Positions 1-10,908 of a DNA stretch of 64,000 bases are shown in pieces. How positions within the stretch are numbered: the first letter of the stretch is position 1; each line of letters starts with the position of its first letter. Position numbers and translations under genes: made by a program. The notes under the pieces were generated by a model. The model did not search any database. It worked only from the letters and a program-made list of their open reading frames with translations, and had not been told where the DNA came from. The DNA is from Sipunculus nudus (Eukaryota > Annelida > Sipuncula > Golfingiida > Sipunculidae), in contig CM049306.1 of the NCBI GenBank assembly GCA_026874595.1, forward strand, positions 107,655,142 through 107,719,141, given 5' to 3'.

Positions 1-99
1 CAGGTTACTAAGGGACCATCTCTGGAGGTTTCCTACCAAACATTAGGTCACTGTTACCTATTCTCTGCGAGATACAAACGTTTGTGTGTGTGATTGAGC

Positions 100-378
100 A
101 TGTAGGAAAACTTTGTTAGCTGTTAGCTTTTGTTAGTGTTTTTAGCTACTAAAAATTTTGTCTGAAATTTATACATAAGCTTGTATGTCTTGCTATTCAG
201 AGAGCTTATTCACCTTGGCTTTGCACGATAGATGGCGCCATCTATTTTTTTTCATTTTTTTACACATTTATAATTATATTATTTTCTTTCAAATTTAGAT
301 ATCATGGTAGCCAGGAAATTCTTTACATTTATTGTACAGATTGTAAGAGGTAAAGTCTGCTGGGCTTTTACACCTGAG
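100..378. repeat. left flank of satellite, diverged copy of right flank
   Basis: This stretch aligns by eye to 6120-6350 on the other side of the 39-bp array. Shared blocks include AAATTTATACATAA-like sequence, a GCCATCTAT…TTTCATTT block near 232-256 (6266-6290) and ATATCATGGTAGCCAG against ATATTATGGTGGCCAG (300-315, 6323-6338). A further match, TTGAAAGAA…TGCACC, follows the SINE at 636-650 and recurs near 6385-6400. Identity is patchy. The simplest reading is that the array and its flanks arose from duplication of one longer ancestral unit. Confidence 0.5.
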
Positions 379-627
379 CCTAATGGCTCATCAGGCAGGA
401 GCTTATCCCGGTTTCTGTAGCGTGAAGCGACCTGGATGGGACGCCAGTCCATCGCAGGTTACCTTCCCAGTATCTACTGGTACCCATTTCTACTGCCGGG
501 TGGACAGAGGTACACTTGCGGTTAGGACCTTGCCTAAGTGTCACGGTGGGGGTCTGACCAGGATTCGAACTCACCACCTCTCGATCATGAGCCCGGCACC
601 TTAACCATTACACCACCGCCCCCACAA
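378..627 (-). mobile_element. tRNA-derived SINE
   Basis: Read on the minus strand, the element begins near 623 with a tRNA-like head: an A-box-like TGGTGTAATGGTTAAGG and a perfect B box GTTCGAATCC (about 568-577). A non-tRNA body follows, containing the core GATGGACTGGCGTCCCATCC (about 434-453), a motif found in SINEs of many animals. The head is not a functional tRNA because the acceptor stem pairs poorly and the anticodon arm is irregular. It sits inside the sequence shared by the two flanks of the satellite and is absent from the right copy, so it inserted after the duplication. The 3' end near 378 is approximate. Confidence 0.7.
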
Positions 628-1010
628 TCACATATTGAAAGAATGCACCCTTAAACGAAAATCTCCCTGACAAGTACTTCGCAAAAGCTTCCGACACATT
701 TGCAAAATATTTATATGACTGCTGAATGATGCCTGAAATTCATACTTGTATAAGGTATCTATAAATGATTGCATGGTAGGTTTTGAAATATGACGAGTTG
801 GTGATCATGGATAACATTGTTACCTGTGCTAAACCGTTGGTTCCATCTACATTTTACTTATTTTTACGCATTTTACTTGTAATATTTGTGCTCAGGCCAG
901 TAGGTAAAAAGGCAAAAATCTAAACTGTTAGACAGATTTATTACTGACTTGACTCGTGCTTGGAAACTGAAAATTGTATCATTTTGTCCTTTACTACGTT
1001 TTGTTTCATA

Positions 1011-4000
1011 TGTGATTGTCCTTTACTCTGCGAGCTACGTTTTGTTACATATGTAATTGTCCTTTACTCTGCGAGCTACGTTTCGTTATATATGTGTTTG
1101 TCCTTTAATCTGTAAGCTACGTTTTGTAACGTGTGTTTGTCCTTTACTCTGTGAGCTACGTTTTGTTACCTGTGTTTGTCCTTTACTCTGTGAGCTACGT
1201 TTTGTTACGTGTGTTTGTCCTTTACTCTGTGAGCTACGTTTTGTAACGTGTGTTTGTCCTTTACTCTGTGAGCTACGTTTTGTAACGTGTGTTTGTCCTT
1301 TACTCTGTGAGCTACGTTTTGTAACGTGTGTTTGTCCTTTACTTTGTGAGCTACGTTTTGTAACGTGTGTGTGTCCTTTACTCTTCGAGCTACGTTTTGT
1401 TAGAAATGCGATTGTCCTTTACTCTGCGAGCTACGTTTTGTTACATATGTAATTGTCCTTTACTCTGCGAGCTACGTTTCGTTATATATGTGTTTGTCCT
1501 TTAATCTGTGAGCTAAGTTTTGTAACATGTGTTTGTCCTTTACTCTGTGAGCTACGTTTTGTAACGTGTGTTTGTCCTTTCCTCTGTGAGCTACGTTTTG
1601 TAACGTGTGTGTGTCCTTTACTCTGTGAGCTACGTTTTGTAACGTGTGTTTGTCCTTTACTCTGTGGAGCTACGTTTTGTAACGTGTGTTTGTCCTTTAC
1701 TCTGTGAGCTACGTTTTGTAACGTGTGTTTGTCCTTTACTCTGTGAGCTACGTTTTGTAACGTGTGTTTGTCCTTTACTTTGTGAGCTACGTTTTGTAAC
1801 GTGTGTGTGTCCTTTACTCTTCGAGCTACGTTTTGTTAGAAATGCGATTGTCCTTTACTCTGTGAGCTACGTTTTGTAACGTGTGTTTGTCCTTTCCTCT
1901 GTGAGCTACGTTTTGTAACGTGTGTGTGTCCTTTACTCTGTGAGCTACGTTTTGTAACGTGTGTTTGTCCTTTACTCTGTGAGCTACGTTTTGTAACGTG
2001 TGTTTGTCCTTTACTCTGTGAGCTACGTTTTGTAACGTGTGTTTGTCCTTTACTCTGTGAGCTACGTTTTGTTACGTGTGTTTGTCCTTTACTCTGTGAG
2101 CTACGTTTTGTAACGTGTGTGTGTCCTTTACTCTGTGAGCTACGTTTTGTAACGCGTGTTTGGCCTTACTCTGTGAGCTACGTTTTGTAACGTGTGTTTG
2201 TCCTTTACTCTGTGAGCTACGTTTTGTAACGTGTGTTTGTCCTTTACTCTGTGAGCTACGTTTTGTAACGTGTGTTTGTCCTTTACTCTGTGAGCTACGT
2301 TTTGTTACGTGTGTTTGTCCTTTACTCTGTGAGCTACGTTTTGTAACGTGTGTGTGTCCTTTACTCTGTGAGCTACGTTTTATAACGCGTGTTTGGCCTT
2401 ACTCTGTGAGCTACGTTTTGTAACGTGTGTTTGTCCTTTACTCTGTGAGCTACGTTTTGTAACGTGTGTTTGTCCTTTACTGTGTGAGCTACGTTTTGTA
2501 ACGTGTGTTTGTCCTTTACTCTGTGAGCTACGTTTTGTAACGTGTGTTTGTCCTTTACTCTGTGGAGCTACGTTTTGTAACGTGTGTTTGTCTTTTACTC
2601 TGTGAGCTACGTTTTGTAACGTGTGTTTATCCTTTACTCTTCGAGCTACGTTTTGTTAGAAATGCGATTGTCCTTTACTCTGCGAGCTACGTTTTGTTAC
2701 ATATGTAATTGTCCTTTACTCTGTGAGCTACGTTTTGTAACGTGTGTTTGTCCTTTACTCTGTGAGCTACGTTTTGTAACGTGTGTTTGTCCTTTACTCT
2801 GTGAGCTACGTTTTGTAACGTGTGTTTGTCCTTTACTTTGTGAGCTACGTTTTGTAACGTGTGTGTGTCCTTTACTCTGTGAGCTACGTTTTGTAACGTG
2901 TGTGTGTCCTTTGCTCTGTGGAGCTACGTTTTGTAACGTGTGTTTGTCCTTTACTCTGAGAGCTACGTTGTAACGTGTGTTTGTCCTTTACTCTGTGAGC
3001 TACGTTTTGTAACGTGTGTTTGTCCTTTACTGTGTGAGCTACGTTTTGTAACGTGTGTTTGTCCTTTACTCTGTGGAGCTACGTTTTGTAACGTGTGTTT
3101 GTCTTTTACTCTGTGAGCTATGTTGTAACGTGTGTTTGTCCTTTACTCTGTGAGCTACGTTTTGTAACGTGTGTTTGTCCTTTACTCTGAGAGCTACGTT
3201 TTGTTACGTGTGTTTGTCCTTTACTCTGTGAGCTACGTTTAGTAACGTGTGTGTGTCCTTTACTCTGTGAGCTACGTTTTGTAACGCGTGTTTGGCCTTA
3301 CTCTGTGAGCTACGTTTTGTAACGTGTGTTTGTCCTTTACTCTGTGAGCTACGTTTTGTAACGTGTGTTTGTCCTTTACTGTGTGAGCTACGTTTTGTAA
3401 CGTGTGTTTGTCCTTTACTCTGTGAGCTACGTTTTGTAACGTGTGTTTGTCCTTTACTCTGTGGAGCTACGTTTTGTAACGTGTTTGTCTTTTACTCTGT
3501 GAGCTACGTTTTGTAACGTGTGTTTATCCTTTACTCTTCGAGCTACGTTTTGTTAGAAATGCAATTGTCCTTTACTCTGCGAGCTACGTTTTGTTACATA
3601 TGTAATTGTCCTTTACTCTGCGAGCTACGTTTCGTTATATATGTGTTTGTCCTTTAATCTGTGAGCTAAGTTTTGTAACATGTGTTTGTCCTTTACTCTG
3701 TGAGCTACGTTTTGTAACGTGTGTTTGTCCTTTCCTCTGTGAGCTACGTTTTGTAACGTGTGTGTGTCCTTTACTCTGTGAGCTACGTTTTGTAACGTGT
3801 GTTTGTCCTTTACTCTGTGGAGCTACGTTTTGTAACGTGTGTTTGTCCTTTACTCTGAGAGCTACGTTGTAACGTGTGTTTGTCCTTTACTCTGTGAGCT
3901 ACGTTTTGTAACGTGTGTTTGTCCTTTACTCTGTGAGCTACGTTTTGTAACGTGTGTTTGTCCTTTACTCTGTGAGCTACGTTTTGTTACGTGTGTTTGT

Positions 4001-6016
4001 CCTTTACTCTGTGAGCTACGTTTTGTAACGTGTGTGTGTCCTTTACTCTGTGAGCTACGTTTTGTAACGCGTGTTTGGCCTTACTCTGTGAGCTACGTTT
4101 TGTAACGTGTGTTTGTCCTTTACTCTGTGAGCTACGTTTTGTAACGTGTGTTTGTCCTTTACTGTGTGAGCTACGTTTTGTAACGTGTGTTTGTCCTTTA
4201 CTCTGTGAGCTACGTTTTGTAACGTGTGTTTGTCCTTTACTCTGTGGAGCTACGTTTTGTAACGTGTGTTTGTCTTTTACTCTGTGAGCTATGTTGTAAC
4301 GTGTGTTTGTCCTTTACTCTGTGAGCTACGTTTTGTAACGTGTGTTTGTCCTTTACTCTGAGAGCTACGTTTTGTAACGTGTGTCTGTCCTTTACTCTGT
4401 GAGCTAAGTTTTGTAACGTGTGTTTGTCCTTTACTCTGTGAGCTACGTTTTGTAACGTGTGTGTGTCCTTTACTCTGTGAGCTACGTTTTGTAACGTGTG
4501 TTTGTCCTTTACTCTGTGAGCTACGTTTTGTTACGTGTGCTTGTCCTTTACTCTGTGAGCTACGTTTTGTAACGTGTGTTTGTCCTTAACTCTGTGAGCT
4601 ACGTTTTGTAATGCGTATTTGTCCTTTACTCTGTGAGCTACGTTTTGTAACGTGTGTTTGTCCTTTACTCTGTGAGCTACGTTTTGTAACGTGTGTTTGT
4701 CCTTTACTCTGTGAGCTACGTTTTGTAACGTGTGTTTGTCCTTTACTCTGTGGAGCTACGTTTTGTAACGTGTGTTTGTCTTTTACTCTGTGAGCTATGT
4801 TGTAACGTGTGTTTGTCCTTTACTCTGTGAGCTACGTTTTGTAACGTGTGTTTGTCCTTTACGCTGAGAGCTACGTTTTGTATCGTGTGTCTGTTCTTTA
4901 CTCTGTGAGCTAAGTTTTGTAAAGTGTGTTTGTCCTTTACTCTGTGAGCTACGTTTTGTAACGTGTGTGTGTCCTTTACTCTGTGAGCTACGTTTTGTAA
5001 CGTGTGTTTGTCCTTTACTCTGTGAGCTACGTTTTGTAACGTGTGTTTGTCCTTTACTCTGTGAGCTACGTTTTGTAACGTGTGTGTGTCCTTTACTCTG
5101 TGAGCTACGTTTTGTAACGTGTTTTTGTCATTTACTCTGTGGAGCTACGTTTTGTAACGTGTGTTTGTCCTTTACTCTGTGAGCTACGTTGTAACGTGTG
5201 TTTGTCCTTTACTCTGAGCTACGTTTTGTAACGTGTGTTTGTCCTTTACTCTGTGAGCTACGTTTTGTTACGTGTGCTTGTCCTTTACTCTGTGAGCTAC
5301 GTTTTGTAACGTGTGTTTGTCCTTTACTCTGTGAGCTACGTTTTGTAACGCGTATTTGTCCTTTACTCTGTGAGCTACGTTTTGTAACGTGTGTTTGTCC
5401 TTTACTCTGTGAGCTACGTTTTGTAACGTGTGTTTGTCCTTTACTCTGTGAGCTACGTTTTGTAACGTGTGTTTGTCCTTTACTCTGTGGAGCTACGTTT
5501 TGTAACGTGTGTTTGTCTTTTACTCTGTGAGCTATGTTGTAACGTGTGTTTGTCCTTTACTCTGTGAGCTACGTTTTGTAACGTGTGTTTGTCCTTTACG
5601 CTGAGAGCTACGTTTTGTATCGTGTGTCTGTTCTTTACTCTGTGAGCTAAGTTTTGTAAAGTGTGTTTGTCCTTTACTCTGTGAGCTACGTTTTGTAACG
5701 TGTGTGTGTCCTTTACTCTGTGAGCTACGTTTTGTAACGTGTGTTTGTCCTTTACTCTGTGAGCTACGTTTTGTAACGTGTGTTTGTCCTTTACTCTGTG
5801 AGCTACGTTTTGTAACGTGTGTGTGTCCTTTACTCTGTGAGCTACGTTTTGTAACGTGTGTTTGTCCTTTACTCTGTGGAGCTACGTTTTGTAACGTGTG
5901 TTTGTCCTTTACTCTGTGAGCTACGTTTTGTAACGTGTGTTTGTCCTTTACTCTATGAGCTACGTTTTGTAACGTGTGTGTGCCCTTTACTCTGTGAGCT
6001 ACGTTTTGTTACATAT
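1011..6016. repeat. 39-bp satellite array, about 128 units
   Basis: About 5 kb of head-to-tail units with consensus TTTGTCCTTTACTCTGTGAG followed by CTACGTTTTGTAACGTGTG. Because 39 is a multiple of three, short frames read as an iterated Cys-rich 13-mer, but 40-bp and 37- to 38-bp units (for example TGTGGAGCTA near 1664, 2562 and 3817) break every frame, so no coding constraint is visible. Higher-order structure exists: a block marked by TTAGAAATGC recurs at about 1410, 1838, 2657 and 3553; GCGTGTTTGGCCTTA recurs near 2153, 2386, 3286 and 4068; and units around 4860 and 5598 are the same rare variant 738 bp apart. Flanks at 100-378 and 6120-6460 are homologous to each other. Confidence 0.97.
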
Positions 6017-6460
6017 GAGTTGGATAATCGGACTGAGTTAACGTAAAGGGCGGCTTAACAGAAAGTTTGCATTCAACCCAAGAAATAAAACGAAAAAGTG
6101 ATATGACTGACACAGTCAGGTTTTCAGAACTGTTGCAGACAAAATTTTTTAGTGTCTTTCTTAGATTTATACATAAAGCACGATATTCCGGAATGCACTG
6201 ATTTGACACCGTTTTGGTAAGGTTATTGATCATGGATTGTTTTGTAGAAGTGCAAGACTGTATATGCCATCTATGTTTCTTTTCATTTATGAACATATTT
6301 AGTTGTATTTTAAAGACTCAGATATTATGGTGGCCAGACAGTTCACGTTTGGACCCAAGTGGACAAACTGTTTACATACACAAGTTGAAAGAACGTGCAC
6401 CATGCACTGGGGGGACATATAGCCAAGTCCATACAATTTCTCTGTGTTATAGATCATGAC
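6017..6460. repeat. right flank of satellite, diverged copy of left flank
   Basis: This block corresponds to 100-378 plus 630-660 of the left flank but lacks the SINE found there. No convincing gene is visible. Confidence 0.45.
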
Positions 6461-6512
6461 CCCTTGTTCACTTATTCTTTGAAATATCTACAAAGAAAAA
6501 TGTTTATAATAC

Positions 6513-7650
6513 AAGGCTTCCACTCCTATATTTCCTATATTTCCTATATTTTTGAAAAGGGTCCTATATATTCCTATATATTTGTAATTTGTCCTATAAT
6601 TCCTATATTTTTACTAAGTTGCACCGTATGATATTCTACAAATGTTACAAAGGAGCAAATGCTAGTACTTTTTGCACCCAAGTGTATTCCAGTCCCCCCT
6701 AGGAGGTTAATGAACCATCCCCAAGGGAGAAATGGCCAAGCCTGCACCCCTTGAAGCCTTAGTAGGGTGGACTAATTCACAAGTTGGGCAGGCAGCAAGC
6801 TGCGCTACACTGTGGACAAAACACTGGAGCAGGGCACTCAGGATTTAAAAAAAGTGCAAGTTTTGCTGAAGAATTTGAGTAAGACAGATTTTCGCTGTAC
6901 AGCAAAACCTCAGCCTAAAAAGCCTTAGCATTGAAACTAATGGAAAATAATATCCAGACTCTTACATTTGACATAACATTTTATACTAGTAATTTAGTAA
7001 ACATTTAAGGGAAACATTGAGATTTCTACAAAGAAAATCACTCTTCATTGCCTAACAACAAACTTAACATACAAACATGACTATACATGGGCAGGATACT
7101 AAATCATATTGTAATTATGCAGTGGCGTCAATTTTTCTTCCAGGGGAGGGGGATGACTTTGTATATTTAGATACACACACATTCCTTTTCAGCGTCTATG
7201 AGTGACATATTCAACTATATATATATATATTTATATATATATAAACATCCCACGTTAATCATATTTCAAATAATTATAATATTTTAACAGAAAATAAGTT
7301 TTTGTAATTGAAAGCAAGGTTTAGATATATCATTTTTTTAGTAAATGGATCCAAAGTCTTTAATTGTATTTATTAATATATTTCATTTGCAATATTTTAA
7401 TATTATTCTCTGAAAAGTGGGGGGGGGATGATTACATTGGCCACCCCCCCCCTTGCCAAAAAGTGGGGGGGTATATATACCCACCATCCCCCCTATATTG
7501 ATGCCCCTGTAATTATGTTGATTTGTATGGTAATAAATATTGAAGTAATTTGCTTTTTTTTTAATGGATATATGACATCCCGTGTCGCTGTCCTATATTT
7601 TTGAAAGGAGTTCCTATATTTTTTTTCAAAAGTGAGTGGGAGCCCTGATA
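6513..7650. mobile_element. hAT-like non-autonomous element, nested host
   Basis: The ends are short inverted repeats: CAAGGCTTCCACTC at about 6511-6524 and, on the other strand, CAGGGCTCCCACTC at about 7635-7648. CAGGG-type ends are usual for hAT elements. Both ends are followed inward by iterated TCCTATATT motifs (6526-6610 and 7590-7622). The flanks ATAATACA and ATAATAGC are a possible degraded 8-bp target duplication. No transposase frame is visible. A second hAT element at 7120-7509 lies inside it. The family assignment rests on ends only. Confidence 0.4.
7120..7509. mobile_element. hAT-type MITE with intact 8-bp target duplication
   Basis: The 390-bp element begins CAGTGGCGTCAAT and ends, on the opposite strand, CAGGGGCATCAAT, giving 11 of 13 matching terminal positions. 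It is flanked by perfect 8-bp direct repeats TAATTATG at 7112-7119 and 7510-7517, the target-site length of hAT transposases. The subterminal parts are G/C-run rich (7425-7495), with a palindromic GTATATATAC. No coding capacity is seen. The clean target duplication indicates a fairly recent insertion. Confidence 0.85.
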
Positions 7651-7689
7651 ATAGCAATAATCGAAAATTCTATTTAGGTTACATCATAA

Positions 7690-8610
7690 TTGTATCCCCA
7701 GACAAAGTCGGGATACTATGGTTTAAGCACGGTCGCGCCGCCACCACCTTGGATAGCTTTGTCTTCTGCGGAAGACAGGTGGCGCCACCTTCTATCCTTT
7801 TCTTGTTTTGGGCCTTTCTATTATCCATCATTGCCACTTGACAGTACTGTGAGCATTATATGTCTAAAACACTAATGGACAGATTGGGCTGAAATTGTGC
7901 ATGTCCATTGATCTTGGATACCTCTATCTTGTATTCAAGTCTGGTGGCGCTATCTGCAATCGTAATTGAGTGGCGTCCATCCGTACGTTTGCTTTTGGTG
8001 GAAATCGCTCAAATCTCCGAATTGGTTCAAGTTATTGGTCTGAAATTTGGCATGTCTATCCATCTTGGAAAGTTTTCTCATAAACCAGCCAGGTGGCGCC
8101 ACCTACCTTTCCTTTTTTAGAATAAATTAATGCCCTTTTCTGAGGAGTGATTTGCCCTATTGGCCTGTTAATGTGCATATCCATAGATCTTGGACTTCTA
8201 CATCTTGTACTTAAGACTGGTGGCTGCAATATGCAATCGTTTTGGCGTGGCCTCCTTTGCACATGTGCTTTCGGTGAAAATTGCTCATATCTCCGGATTG
8301 GTTCAAGATATTGGTCTGAAATTTGACATGTCCATCCAACTTGGACATTTTTCGTAAACCAGACAGGGGGCGCTACCTACCTTCCCGTTTCCGTAAAATA
8401 AATTAATGCATTTTTCTCAAGAGAGGTTCAACATATTGGCCCCCATATTTGGTGAAAAAATATTGTTCTCAAGTTGACAGATGGAAAAAAACCATAGTTG
8501 CTTGCCAAGTGTCAGTATATGCTGCTGAAGATGGGTGGCCTATCCTTAAAGGGGGGGGGGATTAATTGTCTGGGGATACTATGTCACCTGCGGTGCCAAG
8601 AAATATATAG
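7690..8610 (-). mobile_element. Helentron/HINE-like element, family B, copy 1
   Basis: Read on the minus strand, it starts at about 8610 with CTATATATTTCTTGGCACC, folds a hairpin TGGCACC…GGTG, continues with subterminal GTATCCCCAGACAATT, has tandem core segments with GGTGGCGCCACC (near 8093 and 7781), and ends near 7690 with a hairpin GTATCCCGAC…GGGGATAC followed by AA. The whole colinear sequence matches the start of copy 2 at 59484. No frame for a replication or helicase protein is present. The plan is that of the bivalve pearl and insect DINE-1/HINE elements; family placement is inferred. Confidence 0.7.
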
Positions 8611-8934
8611 TTAAAATTTTGTTTTATTTTTCTTGATTTTATTCAAAATTGCGTGCAAGTATGAGAGAGTCGTTACGAGGGAGCCCTTTTCTACTTTTAC
8701 TGGACCTGTCAGGCCCGTTAGATATTATATGTGACACTAACTGAAAATTTCTGCTGGATAGTGCAGACGTCATGTCCATGTCGCAAAGCATTTTAGGTTA
8801 ATACGTGCTTAAGTATTGTATCAGTTTCCGATAATTCAGATTGTTCAGCCTACGCATAGGTTTGGAAGACCGACCGCTGAAGTTATTAATGTCAGCTCAC
8901 AACTGCTACTATATGTGTTCAAGTAAGGATACAT
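8611..8934. other. anonymous intergenic sequence
   Basis: No long frame, repeat or RNA signal is recognised here. Confidence 0.5.
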
Positions 8935-9159
8935 TTACCACCAACATCGCGTCAGCATAATCCATGATGACCTTTGCTTTATTTGTTGCCAGAGTAAGGA
9001 CCTGCTTCGTTTGATGTTAACCCAGTCCTCCTTGCTCTGCGCGCGGGGCCAGTCAACAACTTCTTGTATAGTCTCATGCAGAGGGCGCCTCAAGACTTCC
9101 GGCAAGGGTACGGCGGAAACAGCTGCTAGCAAAAACAGAGTCGCCATGATACCAAGAGG
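8935..9159 (-). CDS. candidate secreted peptide exon, unrecognised
   Basis: A minus-strand frame beginning with ATG at about 9148 reads MATLFLLAAVSAVPLPEVLR, a good signal-peptide profile (hydrophobic core, small residues before a likely cut after VSA). About 55 residues follow, with NIKR and KQR basic sites that could be processing sites, and the frame ends CWW-stop at 8935. An in-frame upstream ATG at about 9189 would spoil the signal peptide, so the inner ATG is preferred. A possible splice donor, AAAGCAAAG then GTCATC, lies near 8970. I do not recognise the family. It could be the first exon of a peptide-precursor gene or a chance frame. Confidence 0.35.
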   Translation of the reverse strand, partial: PLGIMATLFLLAAVSAVPLPEVLRRPLHETIQEVVDWPRAQSKEDWVNIKRSRSLLWQQIKQRSSWIMLTRCWW

Positions 9160-9466
9160 GAACGCAAGAGAATATGTCCGACTCTGCAACGAAAAAGGGT
9201 TTTAATCTAGAACCTGATCAAGTGCTCGAAAAGCCATTGATGTTAGTTACAACTGTTCAACTACTTTGTGGACCAATGCAATTAATTAATGTATAATTAT
9301 ACCATAACTTTCCAATGCCACAAAATATAAAAAAGATATCCATTCCTATGCAAGCTGTCAATTTTTTTTACATATCGAAACTAACCAAGAATACACCAAT
9401 GATGGCCCGACGAGCGTGCCCCCTGTAGACAAACCCAGCACAATTTCTGTAGACCTAGAAATATCT

Positions 9467-9600
9467 ATATATTAATAGCGTAACGCGATTTGTGTGATTT
9501 TTCATATCTCCTCTGATATCAACGCAGAGAGTGCCGTGATTTTCGACACATACACTCCGCGTTTATCCGAAGAAATTCTACCCACTTTTATTTGCAATAT
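9467..9600 (+). mobile_element. Helitron-type 5' end, decayed copy
   Basis: The sequence TCTATATATTAATAGCGTAA directly after an A matches the usual Helitron 5' terminus (TC after a host A). It is repeated, with about 75% identity over some 130 bp, at 10591. The shared inner block includes TGCCGTGATTTTCGACA. The 3' end of this copy cannot be placed, so the element may extend well beyond 9600. Confidence 0.55.
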
Positions 9601-9627
9601 TTGCGTATTACGTACACAATTGACAAT

Positions 9628-9975
9628 TTAAATATTTACCCCCAAGGGCGCCCCTTTAAGCGTTCGGGCCTGGTAACACGACGGCCAAAGTGAGTGTGAT
9701 GCCGGGAACGTTCTTTCTCTGGGGGCTCTATGTGGGGTTTCCGTGCATTTCGCGGTCACTTGCCTGAAATAATTCTCATTGGTGATCCCTTCAGAAAAGG
9801 CAACCTCCGCGCAGGGATAAAGTCTATCTTGCACAAGAATATCTCGCGTGAGGAGAATGTTCAAAAAGGGTTCTTTAAAAGAATCAAAATTACCTGAACG
9901 GTTGTGAATGCAGGGCAGTGTGTAAAACCTGGACCCCACGGACCCCAGACCCAAAAAAAAAAACAATTTTCTCAT
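9628..9975 (-). other. open frame of 115 codons, unrecognised
   Basis: A minus-strand frame from ATG at 9975 to a stop at 9628. Residues include RDILVQDRLYPCAEVAF, but no family motif, signal peptide or repeat is recognised. It lies between two Helitron-type 5' ends and could be cargo or chance. The iterated CGGACCCC-like motifs at 9930-9955, 10200-10232 and 10350-10372 form a partly inverted set around it and hint at another degraded element. Confidence 0.15.
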
Positions 9976-10590
9976 TTTCCGTTAATTATACAGATAAAAA
10001 CACCCCTATAGCTGATATAAGAACAGAGCAACGTCCCTAACTGTTGTAATTTTTCAAAACGATACACAAATAAAATAAATAGCACATAATTATGAATAAA
10101 CAATGAGACAAAAATGTCAAAATACAAATATAAACACAAAAATGTGATGTAAAAATATGAACCAAAGAAACGGTAAAACAATGAGTAAAAGGGGTCCTTG
10201 TGATCCGAGAGGTCCGTGCACCAGGGTCCGTAAGTGTTAATTATCAAATTTTATTGCAAAACAGATTTTATAGTCTGTCTTTAGGTACGTTTCTGCTCAA
10301 ATATCTGGACAAATTTCCATAAGAGATTTAAGAATATCAGATTTTCTTGGAGTCCGGGATCCGGGGTCCGTTGGAAAACACTTTTAAACAGGAAACGTCC
10401 TTGCATGAGAGTGCGTGATGTTTTAAACAGCTATAGAATGCACGATATAACTTTAAATAGCGGTGTTCAGCATAATATATTTTCATATTAAAATTATTTC
10501 ATTTATCATATAAACTTTTTCGAAAAAATTTTCAGGCCAATTTCTTCGCTTCAATTGGATTTTTATGCATTACACCATGCATATAAGGGA

Positions 10591-10908
10591 TCTATATATT
10601 AATAGCGTAACGCGATTAGTGTGAGTTTCCGTATCTCCCCTGACACCACCGTACCGATTGCCGTGATTTTCGACAATCATGTGCTCCGGGTTTGTCCGAA
10701 GACATTCCACCATTCGTACAGGAACGTATTCGTCAAAGTCATCCAGACTCCGAGAGAAGGTCAACCAAACACAGAACACTTACACCAAATGTCGGATTCA
10801 AAGAGATCTTATGACATTGGACAACGAAGACTATCACCTATAACAGACTATTTGACATCATAACTAACTGCTCGCCCCAGACCGTGCGTAGCCACGGGTT
10901 ATTGATAG
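10591..10908 (+). mobile_element. short non-autonomous Helitron
   Basis: It starts TCTATATATTAATAGCGTAA after a host A and ends near 10908 with a 3' hairpin CCGTG-CGTAGC-CACGG (10882-10897) followed by a short tail finishing GATAG, close to the usual CTAG terminus. At about 318 bp it is far too small for a Rep/helicase gene. The pairing of a Helitron start with a subterminal 3' hairpin at the expected distance supports the call; the altered final bases suggest age. Confidence 0.6.

Noticed and set aside
548-625. Functional tRNA gene
   Set aside because: A perfect B box but mismatched acceptor stem and a SINE body attached.
1057-6046. Cys-rich repeat proteins (CVCPLLCELRFVT units)
   Set aside because: They are a by-product of a 39-bp unit divisible by three; one-base insertions break every frame and there is no start context or splice support.
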